Shown here in pieces: positions 20,418-28,435 of a DNA stretch of 64,000 nt. Location: contig NZ_JACHJG010000017.1 in the NCBI RefSeq assembly GCF_014203545.1, forward strand, positions 113,631 to 177,630, read 5' to 3'. The stretch comes from Streptomyces netropsis (lineage in GTDB: Bacteria > Actinomycetota > Actinomycetes > Streptomycetales > Streptomycetaceae). Under the pieces are notes generated by a model that did not search any database, was not told where the DNA came from, and saw only the letters and a program-made list of their open reading frames with translations. A program made the position numbers and the translations under genes. Numbering within the stretch: position 1 is the stretch's first letter; each line of letters begins with the position of its first letter.

Positions 20418-20747
20418 ATGAACGCCACTCAGCAGCACATGCTCGACCTCTACCGCACCGCCCAGCACGGCGAGCCCGCACCGCCGGCCCCGGGGCGCGA
20501 CGACTGGCAGGCGGTCCGCGAATTCCGCACCTGGCGGGAGTTCCGGGCGGTCGTCGACGAGAACACCGCGACCCGCCGCGCCCGTTGGGCGGCACTGCTC
20601 CGGCTGCTGCGGCCCGCCGCGCGCCCCACCGGAGCCGCCCCGGCCCGTACCCCCTCGCTCTCTTCGTCAGCCGCCCGCCGCGACGCGTTCCAGGAGAGCG
20701 TCGACAGCCGCTCCGACGTCCTCGGCCGTCCAGCTCAGTGCGGATGA
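20418..20747 (+). CDS. Small hypothetical protein
   Basis: 109 residues, rich in Arg and Ala, with no signal peptide or clear membrane segment. The start MNATQQHMLDLYRTAQHGE resembles short Streptomyces proteins encoded beside ArsR-type regulators. AAGG at 20406-20409 supports ATG 20418; in-frame GTG 20409 and ATG 20412 are alternatives. It is divergent from the regulator and shares its putative operator, so it may be its target. The 3' end overlaps the convergent threonine aldolase gene by 81 bp. Confidence 0.6.
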   Translation: MNATQQHMLDLYRTAQHGEPAPPAPGRDDWQAVREFRTWREFRAVVDENTATRRARWAALLRLLRPAARPTGAAPARTPSLSSSAARRDAFQESVDSRSDVLGRPAQCG

Positions 20748-21848
20748 GGCGACGGTGACCTCGGTGACGGACAGGCCCGGCACCTCACCCGGGAACCAGC
20801 GGTTGAAGAGGGTGGTGCGGGTCTCCTCCGCGAGCCGCACCCCCGCCTCTTCCAGGACCTCCGGCGGATACGGCAGCCACACCTGGAACTGATGGGTGTG
20901 CGGCACCCCCGGATTGATCCGGAACCACGGCACCCCCGCCGCGCCGAAAGCCTCACCCAGCGCCTTCGCGACGACCTTCGCGTGCGCCACATAAGACGGC
21001 AGCCGCGGCAGCTCGCGGTCCATGCCGGCCAGCGCGGCGAGGACCGTCGGCCACTGCTGGGCGACCTGGCCGCCGTACCGGTGCCGCCACGCCTTCGCCT
21101 CCTCGATCATCGACGCGGGCCCCGCCAGGGCCGCCCCGGCGATGCCGTCGAGCGACTTGTAGAACGACACGTAGACCGAGTCCGCGAGAGCGGCGACATC
21201 CGCCAGCCCGACGCCGAAGTGCGGGGCGCACTCCCACAGCCGGGCCCCGTCGAAGTGGACCACCGCGTCCCGCTCGCGGGCGGCCTCGACCACCTCCGTC
21301 AGCTCTTCCCACGTGGGAAGCACGAAGCCCGGCTCACGCAGCGGCAGCTCCAGGGCGAGCGTCCCGAAGGGCTCGTCCAGCTCGCGGACCTCCGCGGCCG
21401 TCGGCGTCCGCGGCTCGGTCGTGGGGTGCACCGGGCGCAGTCCGCCAAGCACCGTGTACGCGTTCCGCTCGTGCTTCTCCAGGTGCGACAGCGGGTGCAG
21501 CGCCACGACGTCGTTGCCCGTGCGGCCCGCCCAGCACCGCAGCGCCACCTGCTGGGCCATCGTCCCGGTGGGGAAGAACGCCGCGGCCTCCATGCCGAGC
21601 AGCTCCGCGGTCCGCGCCTCCAGGTCGGCGACGATCCCGTCGCCGTAGACATCCAGCCAGCCGTCCAGGTCGTACGCGCCCGGGGCCTCGGCGGTCAGCT
21701 GGGCCAACCGCTCGCCGATCGTGCGGGCGAAGGGGCTGTCCGACAGGACCCGCTCGGAGCCGCGCAGCGCCGCCAGCCTGCGGCCGCGGCTCACCCCCCG
21801 CGGGCCGTCGTCGTGGGCACCATCCGTGTGATCGTTCTCGTCAGCCAT
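20667..21848 (-). CDS. Threonine aldolase / beta-eliminating lyase family PLP enzyme
   Basis: 393 residues, fold-type I PLP enzyme of the low-specificity L-threonine aldolase family (threonine to glycine and acetaldehyde). Seen: FFPTGTMAQQVAL near the PLP phosphate site, HFDGARLWE with the PLP-binding aspartate, and the Schiff-base lysine in SVYVSFYKSLDG. ATG 21848 begins an acidic, disordered N-terminal segment of about 20 residues; a start at 21884 is possible in frame but lies in the DnaA-box region. The true substrate may differ. Confidence 0.86.
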   Translation of the reverse strand: MADENDHTDGAHDDGPRGVSRGRRLAALRGSERVLSDSPFARTIGERLAQLTAEAPGAYDLDGWLDVYGDGIVADLEARTAELLGMEAAAFFPTGTMAQQVALRCWAGRTGNDVVALHPLSHLEKHERNAYTVLGGLRPVHPTTEPRTPTAAEVRELDEPFGTLALELPLREPGFVLPTWEELTEVVEAARERDAVVHFDGARLWECAPHFGVGLADVAALADSVYVSFYKSLDGIAGAALAGPASMIEEAKAWRHRYGGQVAQQWPTVLAALAGMDRELPRLPSYVAHAKVVAKALGEAFGAAGVPWFRINPGVPHTHQFQVWLPYPPEVLEEAGVRLAEETRTTLFNRWFPGEVPGLSVTEVTVASSALSWTAEDVGAAVDALLERVAAGG

Positions 21849-21887
21849 GCCCCGATCATGACGCACGGGCCCGACACCGGCCATGAG

Positions 21888-21931
21888 TTATCCACAGGGG
21901 GTGCGGGCGGTGGCCCGGGGCGTTGTCCACA
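21888..21931 (+). promoter_or_regulatory. Two DnaA boxes
   Basis: TTATCCACA at 21888-21896 and TTGTCCACA at 21923-21931, same orientation, 35 bp start to start. The second is the box preferred by Streptomyces DnaA and the first matches the general consensus perfectly. They lie in the intergenic region between the threonine aldolase gene and the DUF2520-panC-nadBC-coaX operon. Confidence 0.7.
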
Positions 21932-22030
21932 GGCCCCGCGACGCCCAGAAGACGTCCGCGCGCTCTCGCGTAGCATGACGAAGGAATCGTCCGGTACCCC
22001 CCGCGGACTGGAACGGAAGGCCACCGCCGC

Positions 22031-22951
22031 GTGAACGCACACCACTCCTCGGAGCACCCGAGCCCGCAGGACCGCCCCGCCCGGCTCACCGTCGGCGTCG
22101 TCGGCGCGGGCCGTGTCGGCCCCGCTCTCGCCGCCGCGCTCCGCCTCGCCGGGCACCGCCCGGTCGCCGTCTCCGGAGTCTCCGACGCCTCCGTGCGCCG
22201 GGCCGCCGCCCTGCTGCCCGACGTGCCGCTGGTGCCGCCCGCCGAAGTCCTCGCGCGCGCGGAGCTGGTGCTGCTCACCGTGCCGGACGACGCGCTCCCC
22301 AGCCTGGTCTCCGGCCTCGCCGAGACCGGGGCCGTCCGCCCCGGCCAGCTGATCGTGCACACCTCCGGCCGGCACGGCGTCGCCGTCCTCGACCCGGCCC
22401 GGCGGGCCGGTGCCCTGCCGCTCGCCCTGCACCCCGCCATGACCTTCACCGGCACCCCGGTCGACGTCGAGCGCCTCGCCGGCTGCTCCTTCGGCGTCAC
22501 CGCGCCCGCGGAGCTGCGGCTGGCCGCCGAAGCGCTGGTCATCGAGATGGGCGGCGAGCCCGAATGGATCGAGGAGGCCGCCCGCCCGCTCTATCACGCG
22601 GCCCTCGCGATCGGCGCGAACCACCTCGTCACGCTCGTGGCCCAGTCCATGGAGCTGCTGGGCACCGCCGGGGTCGCCGCCCCCGCCCGGATGCTCGGCC
22701 CGCTGCTCGGCGCCGCCCTCGACAACGCCCTGCGCAGCGGCGACGCCGCGCTCACCGGCCCGGTGGCGCGCGGCGACGCGGGCACCGTCGCCGCCCACGT
22801 GGCCGAATTGCGCGCGCACGCGCCGCAGGCCGTCGCCGGATACCTGGCCATGGCCCGTACGACCGCGGACCGTGCCCTCGCGCACGGCCTGCTCAAGCCG
22901 GAACTGGCGGAGGACCTGCTCGGCGTCCTCGCGGACGGAGGCAAGCAGTGA
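22031..22951 (+). CDS. Rossmann/DUF2520 oxidoreductase, candidate ketopantoate reductase
   Basis: 306 residues. An NAD(P)-binding Rossmann domain begins VGVVGAGRVGPALAAALR (about 21-40) and a helical DUF2520 domain follows (about 150-290, LHPAMTFTGT, YHAALAIGANHLVTL). The GTG at 22031 starts the operon, and the stop overlaps panC by 4 nt. Position directly before panC suggests a role in pantothenate synthesis, for example reduction of ketopantoate, but that is inference from context. Confidence 0.87.
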   Translation: MNAHHSSEHPSPQDRPARLTVGVVGAGRVGPALAAALRLAGHRPVAVSGVSDASVRRAAALLPDVPLVPPAEVLARAELVLLTVPDDALPSLVSGLAETGAVRPGQLIVHTSGRHGVAVLDPARRAGALPLALHPAMTFTGTPVDVERLAGCSFGVTAPAELRLAAEALVIEMGGEPEWIEEAARPLYHAALAIGANHLVTLVAQSMELLGTAGVAAPARMLGPLLGAALDNALRSGDAALTGPVARGDAGTVAAHVAELRAHAPQAVAGYLAMARTTADRALAHGLLKPELAEDLLGVLADGGKQ

Positions 22952-23814
22952 CCACCCGAATCCCGCGCACCGCCGAGGAGCTGCACGCCCTCCCGCGCGA
23001 GGGCCGCCGCGCCGTCGTCATGACGATGGGCGCCCTGCACGAAGGCCACGCCACCCTGGTCCGTTCCGCCCGCGAGCTGGTGGGCCCGGCGGGGCAGGTC
23101 GTCGTCACGGTCTTCGTCAATCCGCTCCAGTTCGGCGCCGGCGAGGACCTCGACCGCTACCCGCGCACCCTGGACGCCGACGTCGAGCTCGCCGGGCGGG
23201 CCGGCGCCGACGCCGTCTTCGCCCCCGCCGTCGAAGAGGTCTACCCCGGCGGCGAGCCCCAGGTGCGGATCACCGCCGGACCCATGGGCGAGCGCCTCGA
23301 AGGCGCCTCGCGCCCCGGGCACTTCGACGGCATGCTCACGGTCGTCGCCAAGCTCCTGCATCTGACCGGGCCGGACGTCGCGCTCTTCGGGCAGAAGGAC
23401 GCCCAGCAGCTCGCGCTGATCCGCCGCATGGTGCGCGACCTCAACTTCCCCGTCGAGATCGTCGGCGTGCCCACGGTCCGCGAGGGCGACAACCTCGCGC
23501 TGTCGAGCCGCAACCGCTATCTCTCCGAGGGCGACCGCGCCACGGCACTGGAGATCTCCCGCGCCCTGCTCACGGGCGCCGCGGCCGCCGGAGTCGGCCC
23601 GGCGGCCGTCCGCGACGCCGCCCGGGCGGTCCTCGACCAGGCCGCGCGCGCGGAGCCGCCGCTGCTCCTCGACTACCTCGCCCTCGTCGACCCCTCGGAC
23701 TTCACCGAGCTGGCCGACGACCACACGGGCGAGGCCGTCCTCGTCGTCGCCGCCCGCGTCGGCACCACCCGCCTGATCGACAACATCCCCCTGTACCTCG
23801 GAGCGCAGCGATGA
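22948..23814 (+). CDS. panC: Pantothenate synthetase (pantoate-beta-alanine ligase)
   Basis: Joins pantoate and beta-alanine using ATP to give pantothenate, the CoA precursor. 288 residues, normal size. Nucleotide-binding motif MGALHEGHATLV (an HxGH site), VFVNPLQFG, and the KMSKS-like ALSSRNRYL region are visible. GTG start overlaps the upstream stop (GTGA), and its own stop overlaps nadB (ATGA), so translation is coupled. Alternative upstream starts lie inside the DUF2520 gene. Confidence 0.96.
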   Translation: MTTRIPRTAEELHALPREGRRAVVMTMGALHEGHATLVRSARELVGPAGQVVVTVFVNPLQFGAGEDLDRYPRTLDADVELAGRAGADAVFAPAVEEVYPGGEPQVRITAGPMGERLEGASRPGHFDGMLTVVAKLLHLTGPDVALFGQKDAQQLALIRRMVRDLNFPVEIVGVPTVREGDNLALSSRNRYLSEGDRATALEISRALLTGAAAAGVGPAAVRDAARAVLDQAARAEPPLLLDYLALVDPSDFTELADDHTGEAVLVVAARVGTTRLIDNIPLYLGAQR

Positions 23815-25514
23815 CCGGCATACGACTCCACGCGCCCCGCCCCGGCTGGGCGGTCGACGCCGACGTCGTCGTCATCGGCTCCGGTGTCGCAGGGCTCACC
23901 GTCGCGCTGCGCTGCGCCGCCGCCGGCGCGAAGGTCACCGTCGTCACCAAGGCCCGCCTCGACGACGGCTCCACCCGCTGGGCGCAGGGCGGCATCGCGG
24001 CCGCCCTCGGCGAGGGCGACACCCCCGAGCAGCACCTCGACGACACGCTCGTCGCCGGCGCCGGGCTCTGCTCCGAGGAGGCCGTCCGGACGCTGGTCAC
24101 CGAAGGCCCCGACGCCGTGCGCCGCCTCATCGCCACCGGCGCCACCTTCGACACCGACGCCGACACCGGCGAGATCCTGCTGACCCGCGAGGGCGGCCAC
24201 CACCGCCGCCGCATCGCCCACGCGGGGGGTGACGCGACCGGTGCCGAGATCTCCCGGGCACTCGTCCAGGCCGTCCGGGACGCCGGGATAGAGACCGTCG
24301 AGAACGCCCTCGTCCTCGACCTCCTCAAGGACCCCGAGGGCCGGGCGGCGGGCGTCTCGCTGCACGTCATGGGCGAGGGCCGGCACGACGGCGTCGGCGC
24401 GGTCCGGGCCAAGGCCGTGGTGCTCGCCACCGGCGGCATGGGCCAGGTGTTCTCCGCGACCACCAACCCCGCCGTCTCCACCGGCGACGGCGTCGCGCTC
24501 GCCCTGCGCGCCGGAGCCGAGGTCTCCGACCTCGAGTTCGTCCAGTTCCACCCCACCGTGCTCTGGCTCGGCCCCGACGCCGAGGGCCAGCAGCCCCTGG
24601 TCTCCGAGGCCGTGCGCGGCGAGGGCGCCCACCTGGTGGACGCGGACGGCCACCGCTTCATGGTCGGCGCCCACGAGCTGGCCGAGCTGGCCCCCCGCGA
24701 CATCGTCGCCAAGGGCATCATGCGCCGGATGCAGGAGACGGGCACCGAGCACATGTACCTCGACGGCCGGCACTTCGGCGCCGAGATGTGGGCGAGCCGC
24801 TTCCCCACCATCCTCGCCGCCTGCCGCGCCCACGGCATCGACCCGGTGACCGAGCCGATCCCGGTCGCCCCCGCCGCGCACTACGCCTCCGGCGGCGTCC
24901 GCACCGACCTGCACGGCCGCAGCACCATCGACGGCCTCTACGCCTGCGGCGAGGTCGCCTGCACGGGCGTGCACGGCGCGAACCGGCTGGCGTCCAACTC
25001 CCTGCTGGAAGGCCTGGTCTTCGCGGAGCGCATCGCCGCGGACATCGCCGCGACGGCACCGGGCGCCCTGCCCCACTGGGACGCACGCACGGCGGCGGCC
25101 GAGAGCCCGGCGACGTTCCTCGTGGCCCCGTCCGCGCGCCTGGAGATCCAGCGCATCATGACGGCGGGCGCCGGAGTCCTCCGTTCCGCCGACAGCCTGA
25201 AGCAGGCGGCCGCCCGGCTGGAGCGGATCGACACCGAGGTGAGTGCGCAGGACGAGCCCGGCACCGAGGCCTGGGAGACCACCAACCTGCTCCTCGTCGC
25301 CCGCGTCCTGGTCGCCGCCGCCCTGCGCCGCGAGGAGACCCGCGGCTGCCACTGGCGCGAGGACCGTCCCGACCGTGACGACAGCGGCTGGGGCCGCCAC
25401 CTCCTCGTGACGCTGCGCCCGGACCGTACCCTGGCGGTCTCCACGACGGAAACGGCCGCCTTCCCGCCCGTCAGCCCGCTTGTCACGCCCGCTGCCCCAA
25501 GGAGAACCCCGTGA
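23811..25514 (+). CDS. nadB: L-aspartate oxidase
   Basis: Oxidises L-aspartate to iminoaspartate, first step of de novo NAD synthesis; FAD enzyme. 567 residues. FAD Rossmann motif VVIGSGVAGLTVAL (about 20-33), STRWAQGGIAAAL, the active-site region EFVQFHPTVL, and HYASGGV/GEVACTGVHGANRLASNSLLE are typical of the succinate dehydrogenase/fumarate reductase flavoprotein family. Overlaps panC and nadC by 4 nt each. nadA is not in the window. Confidence 0.95.
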   Translation: MTGIRLHAPRPGWAVDADVVVIGSGVAGLTVALRCAAAGAKVTVVTKARLDDGSTRWAQGGIAAALGEGDTPEQHLDDTLVAGAGLCSEEAVRTLVTEGPDAVRRLIATGATFDTDADTGEILLTREGGHHRRRIAHAGGDATGAEISRALVQAVRDAGIETVENALVLDLLKDPEGRAAGVSLHVMGEGRHDGVGAVRAKAVVLATGGMGQVFSATTNPAVSTGDGVALALRAGAEVSDLEFVQFHPTVLWLGPDAEGQQPLVSEAVRGEGAHLVDADGHRFMVGAHELAELAPRDIVAKGIMRRMQETGTEHMYLDGRHFGAEMWASRFPTILAACRAHGIDPVTEPIPVAPAAHYASGGVRTDLHGRSTIDGLYACGEVACTGVHGANRLASNSLLEGLVFAERIAADIAATAPGALPHWDARTAAAESPATFLVAPSARLEIQRIMTAGAGVLRSADSLKQAAARLERIDTEVSAQDEPGTEAWETTNLLLVARVLVAAALRREETRGCHWREDRPDRDDSGWGRHLLVTLRPDRTLAVSTTETAAFPPVSPLVTPAAPRRTP

Positions 25515-26539
25515 GCACCCCCGACACCCCCCGTGACATCGCCCTGCACCAGATCGGCCGGCCCGGCGAGGAATCCGCCGCGGCCACCGGCGGCTGCGGG
25601 GACGCCTGCGGCTGCGGCGGCGAGGAGTACGACGGCGACCCCATGGAGTGCGGCCTCGACCCCCAGCTCGCGCAGCTGCTCGCCGACGCGGGCCTGAACC
25701 CGCTGCAGATCGAGGACATCGCCCACCTGGCCATCGAGGAGGACCTCGACGGCGGCAAGGACGTCACGACCTTCGCGACCGTTCCCGCGGAGGCCGTCGC
25801 CACCGGCGACTTCACCGCCCGCGAGCCCGGCACGGTCGCCGGACTGCGCATCGCCGAGGCGATCCTCTCCGTGGTCTGCACCGAGGAGTTCGAGGTCGAG
25901 CGGCACGTCGAGGACGGCGACCGGGTGACGGCGGGCCAGAAGCTGCTGAGCGTGCGGACCCGCACCCGCGACCTGCTCACCGGCGAGCGCAGCGCGCTCA
26001 ACCTCATGTGCCGGCTGTCCGGCATCGCCACCGCGACCCGCGCGTGGGCCGACGCCCTGGAGGGCACCGGCGCCGCCGTCCGCGACACCCGCAAGACCAC
26101 CGTCGGCCTGCGCGCCCTGGAGAAGTACGCGGTGCGCTGCGGCGGCGGCGTCAACCACCGCATGTCGCTGTCGGACGCGGCCCTCGTCAAGGACAACCAC
26201 GTCGTCGCAGCCGGTGGCGTCGCCGAGGCGTTCCGGGCCGTACGGGCCGAGTTCCCCGACGTGCCCATCGAGATCGAGGTGGACCGGCTCGACCAGATCC
26301 CGCCGGTCCTCGCCGAGGGCGCGGACCTGATCCTGCTCGACAACTTCACCCCCGAGCAGACCCGCGAGGCCGTCGAACTCGTCGCCGGCCGGGCGAAGCT
26401 GGAGTCCTCCGGCCGCCTCACGCTCGACAACGCCCGCGCGTACGCCGACACCGGCGTCGACTACCTCGCGGTCGGCGCGCTCACCCACTCCTCGCCGATC
26501 CTCGACATCGGCCTGGACCTCCGGGAAGAAGCCGTCTGA
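25511..26539 (+). CDS. nadC: Nicotinate-nucleotide pyrophosphorylase (quinolinate phosphoribosyltransferase)
   Basis: Converts quinolinate and PRPP to nicotinate mononucleotide. 342 residues, longer than the usual 280-290 because of a 60-residue N-terminal extension with four cysteines (about 29, 33, 35, 47) in a Gly-rich stretch. The catalytic part has DLTTF-like DVTTF, DTRKTTVGLRALEKYAV, GGVNHRMSLSDAALVKDNH and VDRLDQ. GTG 25511 follows AAGGAG; later starts would drop the Cys-rich part but lack such a site. Confidence 0.95.
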   Translation: MSTPDTPRDIALHQIGRPGEESAAATGGCGDACGCGGEEYDGDPMECGLDPQLAQLLADAGLNPLQIEDIAHLAIEEDLDGGKDVTTFATVPAEAVATGDFTAREPGTVAGLRIAEAILSVVCTEEFEVERHVEDGDRVTAGQKLLSVRTRTRDLLTGERSALNLMCRLSGIATATRAWADALEGTGAAVRDTRKTTVGLRALEKYAVRCGGGVNHRMSLSDAALVKDNHVVAAGGVAEAFRAVRAEFPDVPIEIEVDRLDQIPPVLAEGADLILLDNFTPEQTREAVELVAGRAKLESSGRLTLDNARAYADTGVDYLAVGALTHSSPILDIGLDLREEAV

Positions 26540-27336
26540 TGCTGCTCACCATCGACGCGGGCAACTCCCACACCGTCCTCGGCCTGTTCGACGGCGAGGA
26601 CATCGTCGAGCACTGGCGCATCTCCACCGACGCCCGGCGCACCGCGGACGAACTGGCCGTGCTGCTCCAGGGCTTGATGGGCATGCACCCGCTGCTCGGC
26701 GAGGAGCTCGGCGACGGGATCGAGGGCATCGCCATCTGTTCCACGGTCCCCTCCGTCCTGCACGAGCTGCGCGAGGTGACCCGCCGCTACTACGGCGACG
26801 TGCCCGCCATCCTGGTCGAGCCGGGCGTGAAGACCGGTGTGCCGGTCCTGATGGACCACCCCAAGGAGGTCGGCGCGGACCGCATCGTCAACGCGGTCGC
26901 CGCCGTCGAGCTGTACGGCGGCCCCTGCGTCGTCGTCGACTTCGGCACGGCCACCACGTTCGACGCGGTCAGCGCGCGCGGCGAGTACGTGGGCGGGGTG
27001 ATCGCCCCGGGCATCGAGATCTCCGTCGAGGCGCTGGGCGTCAAGGGCGCCCAGCTCCGCAAGATCGAGCTGGCCCGGCCGCGCAACGTCATCGGCAAGA
27101 ACACCGTCGAGGCCATGCAGTCCGGCATCCTCTACGGCTTCGCCGGCCAGGTCGACGGCGTCGTCAACCGCATGGCGCGCGAGCTGGCCGACGACCCGGA
27201 CGACGTCACCGTCATCGCCACCGGCGGGCTGGCGCCCCTGGTGCTCGGCGAGGCGTCGGTCATCGACGAACACGAGCCGTGGCTCACGCTCATCGGCCTG
27301 CGGCTGGTCTACGAGCGCAACGTCTCGCGCGCGTAG
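26539..27336 (+). CDS. coaX: Type III pantothenate kinase
   Basis: Phosphorylates pantothenate, first step of CoA synthesis from pantothenate. 265 residues, ASKHA fold: IDAGNSHTVLGLF at the N-terminus, the conserved GADRIVNA, VVDFGTATTFD, and GGVIAPG motifs. Needs a monovalent cation in the family. Its ATG shares a base with the nadC stop (TGATG). Last gene of the NAD/CoA operon. Confidence 0.95.
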   Translation: MLLTIDAGNSHTVLGLFDGEDIVEHWRISTDARRTADELAVLLQGLMGMHPLLGEELGDGIEGIAICSTVPSVLHELREVTRRYYGDVPAILVEPGVKTGVPVLMDHPKEVGADRIVNAVAAVELYGGPCVVVDFGTATTFDAVSARGEYVGGVIAPGIEISVEALGVKGAQLRKIELARPRNVIGKNTVEAMQSGILYGFAGQVDGVVNRMARELADDPDDVTVIATGGLAPLVLGEASVIDEHEPWLTLIGLRLVYERNVSRA

Positions 27337-27477
27337 GCCCAACGGGCGCCATCTGGCCTCCTGGAGCCCCGACCGCCGGGTAAGTTGCACACCACACGAT
27401 CCGAGGCAACCAACCGGTCGCTCCAACTGTCCTGACAGGCACGGAACATGATCGTGCGACAGGGATGGGCGAGGCGT

Positions 27478-28146
27478 ATGGGCTCGAAACGGACACTGCG
27501 GCGGACGGTGGCGGCCGCCGCGGTGCTGGCGGCCGGCCTGGGGCTGGCCGCTGCCCGGGCCCAGGCCGAGGAGGCGACGCGCCTCGTCGACTACCAGGCC
27601 ATCGCCCAGCCCGTCGCGGGCCGGGTCGGCCAGACCGTCGAGGTCGAACTCGGCGTGCGCAACGGCGGCCCGGCCGCCCGGGAGACCGGCGGGCGGGCCG
27701 GGCGCGACCCGGGGGCGTACGAGGTGACGGCCCCGGAAGGCACCACCATCACCGCGCTGGCCATGCCGGCCGGTGGCGGGCATCCCTGCACGGTGAAGGC
27801 CGGGCCCGCGGGCGGCCCCAGCTACGTCTGCGCGATAGGCGACGACTTCCCGGCGGGGGACCGCGAGACGCTGCGCTTCCACGTCCGCATCGACAAGAAG
27901 GTCGAGGGCGCCGAGGGCCGGGTGGAGATCATCGACCACGACGGCAACCCGCCCCGCGACCCGGACCCGGAGAACGACTCCGCGCCCATCCGGGTCGAGG
28001 TCGTGGACCCCGACCCGGCTTCCCCGGCGTCCCCGGCGTCCACGGTCGACGCGGCCACCTCCAAGACCCTGCTCCTCGCCACCACCTCGGGCACGGCCTT
28101 CTCCGCGGGCGTCATCGCCCTGGGCGTGGCGCGCCGCCGACGCTGA
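27478..28146 (+). CDS. Secreted or cell-wall-anchored protein of unknown function
   Basis: 222 residues. A Sec signal peptide (MGSKRTLRRTVAAAAVLAAG, cleavage about after AQA) is followed by a beta-rich domain resembling DUF11/CARDB-like repeats (VGQTVEVELGVRNGG). The C-terminus has a proline/serine linker, one hydrophobic helix (about 200-215) and a final RRRR, like a membrane or sortase-type anchor without a clear LPxTG. ATG 27478 gives the most normal signal peptide and follows GGCGAGG; ATG 27448 would add ten residues. Confidence 0.75.
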   Translation: MGSKRTLRRTVAAAAVLAAGLGLAAARAQAEEATRLVDYQAIAQPVAGRVGQTVEVELGVRNGGPAARETGGRAGRDPGAYEVTAPEGTTITALAMPAGGGHPCTVKAGPAGGPSYVCAIGDDFPAGDRETLRFHVRIDKKVEGAEGRVEIIDHDGNPPRDPDPENDSAPIRVEVVDPDPASPASPASTVDAATSKTLLLATTSGTAFSAGVIALGVARRRR

Positions 28147-28188
28147 CCCGCCGGCCCCTTCCCGAACCGGGCTCCGCCCGGACCCGGT

Positions 28189-28262
28189 CGTCAAGCGCCG
28201 GACGGGCTCGAAAATCGAGCCTGCTGGGGGGGCACCTCCCAGCGGTAGCTGGGGGAGCCTGA
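28189..28262. repeat. Two adjacent Streptomyces interspersed palindromic elements
   Basis: 28189-28222 carries CAAGCGCCGGACGGGCT, related to the hairpin at 8685-8736. 28229-28258 carries GGGCACCTCCCAGC-GGTA-GCTGGGGGAG, a short hairpin; its near copy in reverse orientation is at 54673-54703. Both sequence types recur in Streptomyces intergenic regions to my knowledge. They follow the secreted-protein gene and may act as terminators. Confidence 0.65.
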
Positions 28263-28395
28263 GGACGAAGGGGGCCTGGGGGCTCGCCCAGTTCCGGGGC
28301 GGGTAGGGGAACTCCATGTCACGCGGGCGGCGCCCGGCCCACCCCGTCCCACACAGGCGGCGCCCAGCCATCCCGTGCCACGCCCGAATTATTAA

Positions 28396-28429
28396 GCTAA
28401 GCGAAATTTGTCCGCTTAGCACTTAAAGT
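28396..28429 (+). promoter_or_regulatory. AT-rich inverted repeat overlapping a promoter
   Basis: GCTAAGCG (28396-28403) and CGCTTAGC (28413-28420) form perfect 8-bp arms around AAATTTGTC. TAAAGT at 28424-28429 is a -10-like box ending 6 nt before ATG 28436, so the palindrome sits between -35 and -10 and could be an operator. It is strikingly AT-rich for this genome. Confidence 0.5.
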
Positions 28430-28435
28430 CGGCCC

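Noticed and set aside
21888..21931. Replication origin
   Set aside because: Only two DnaA boxes and no dnaA, dnaN or box cluster; a regulatory site fits better.
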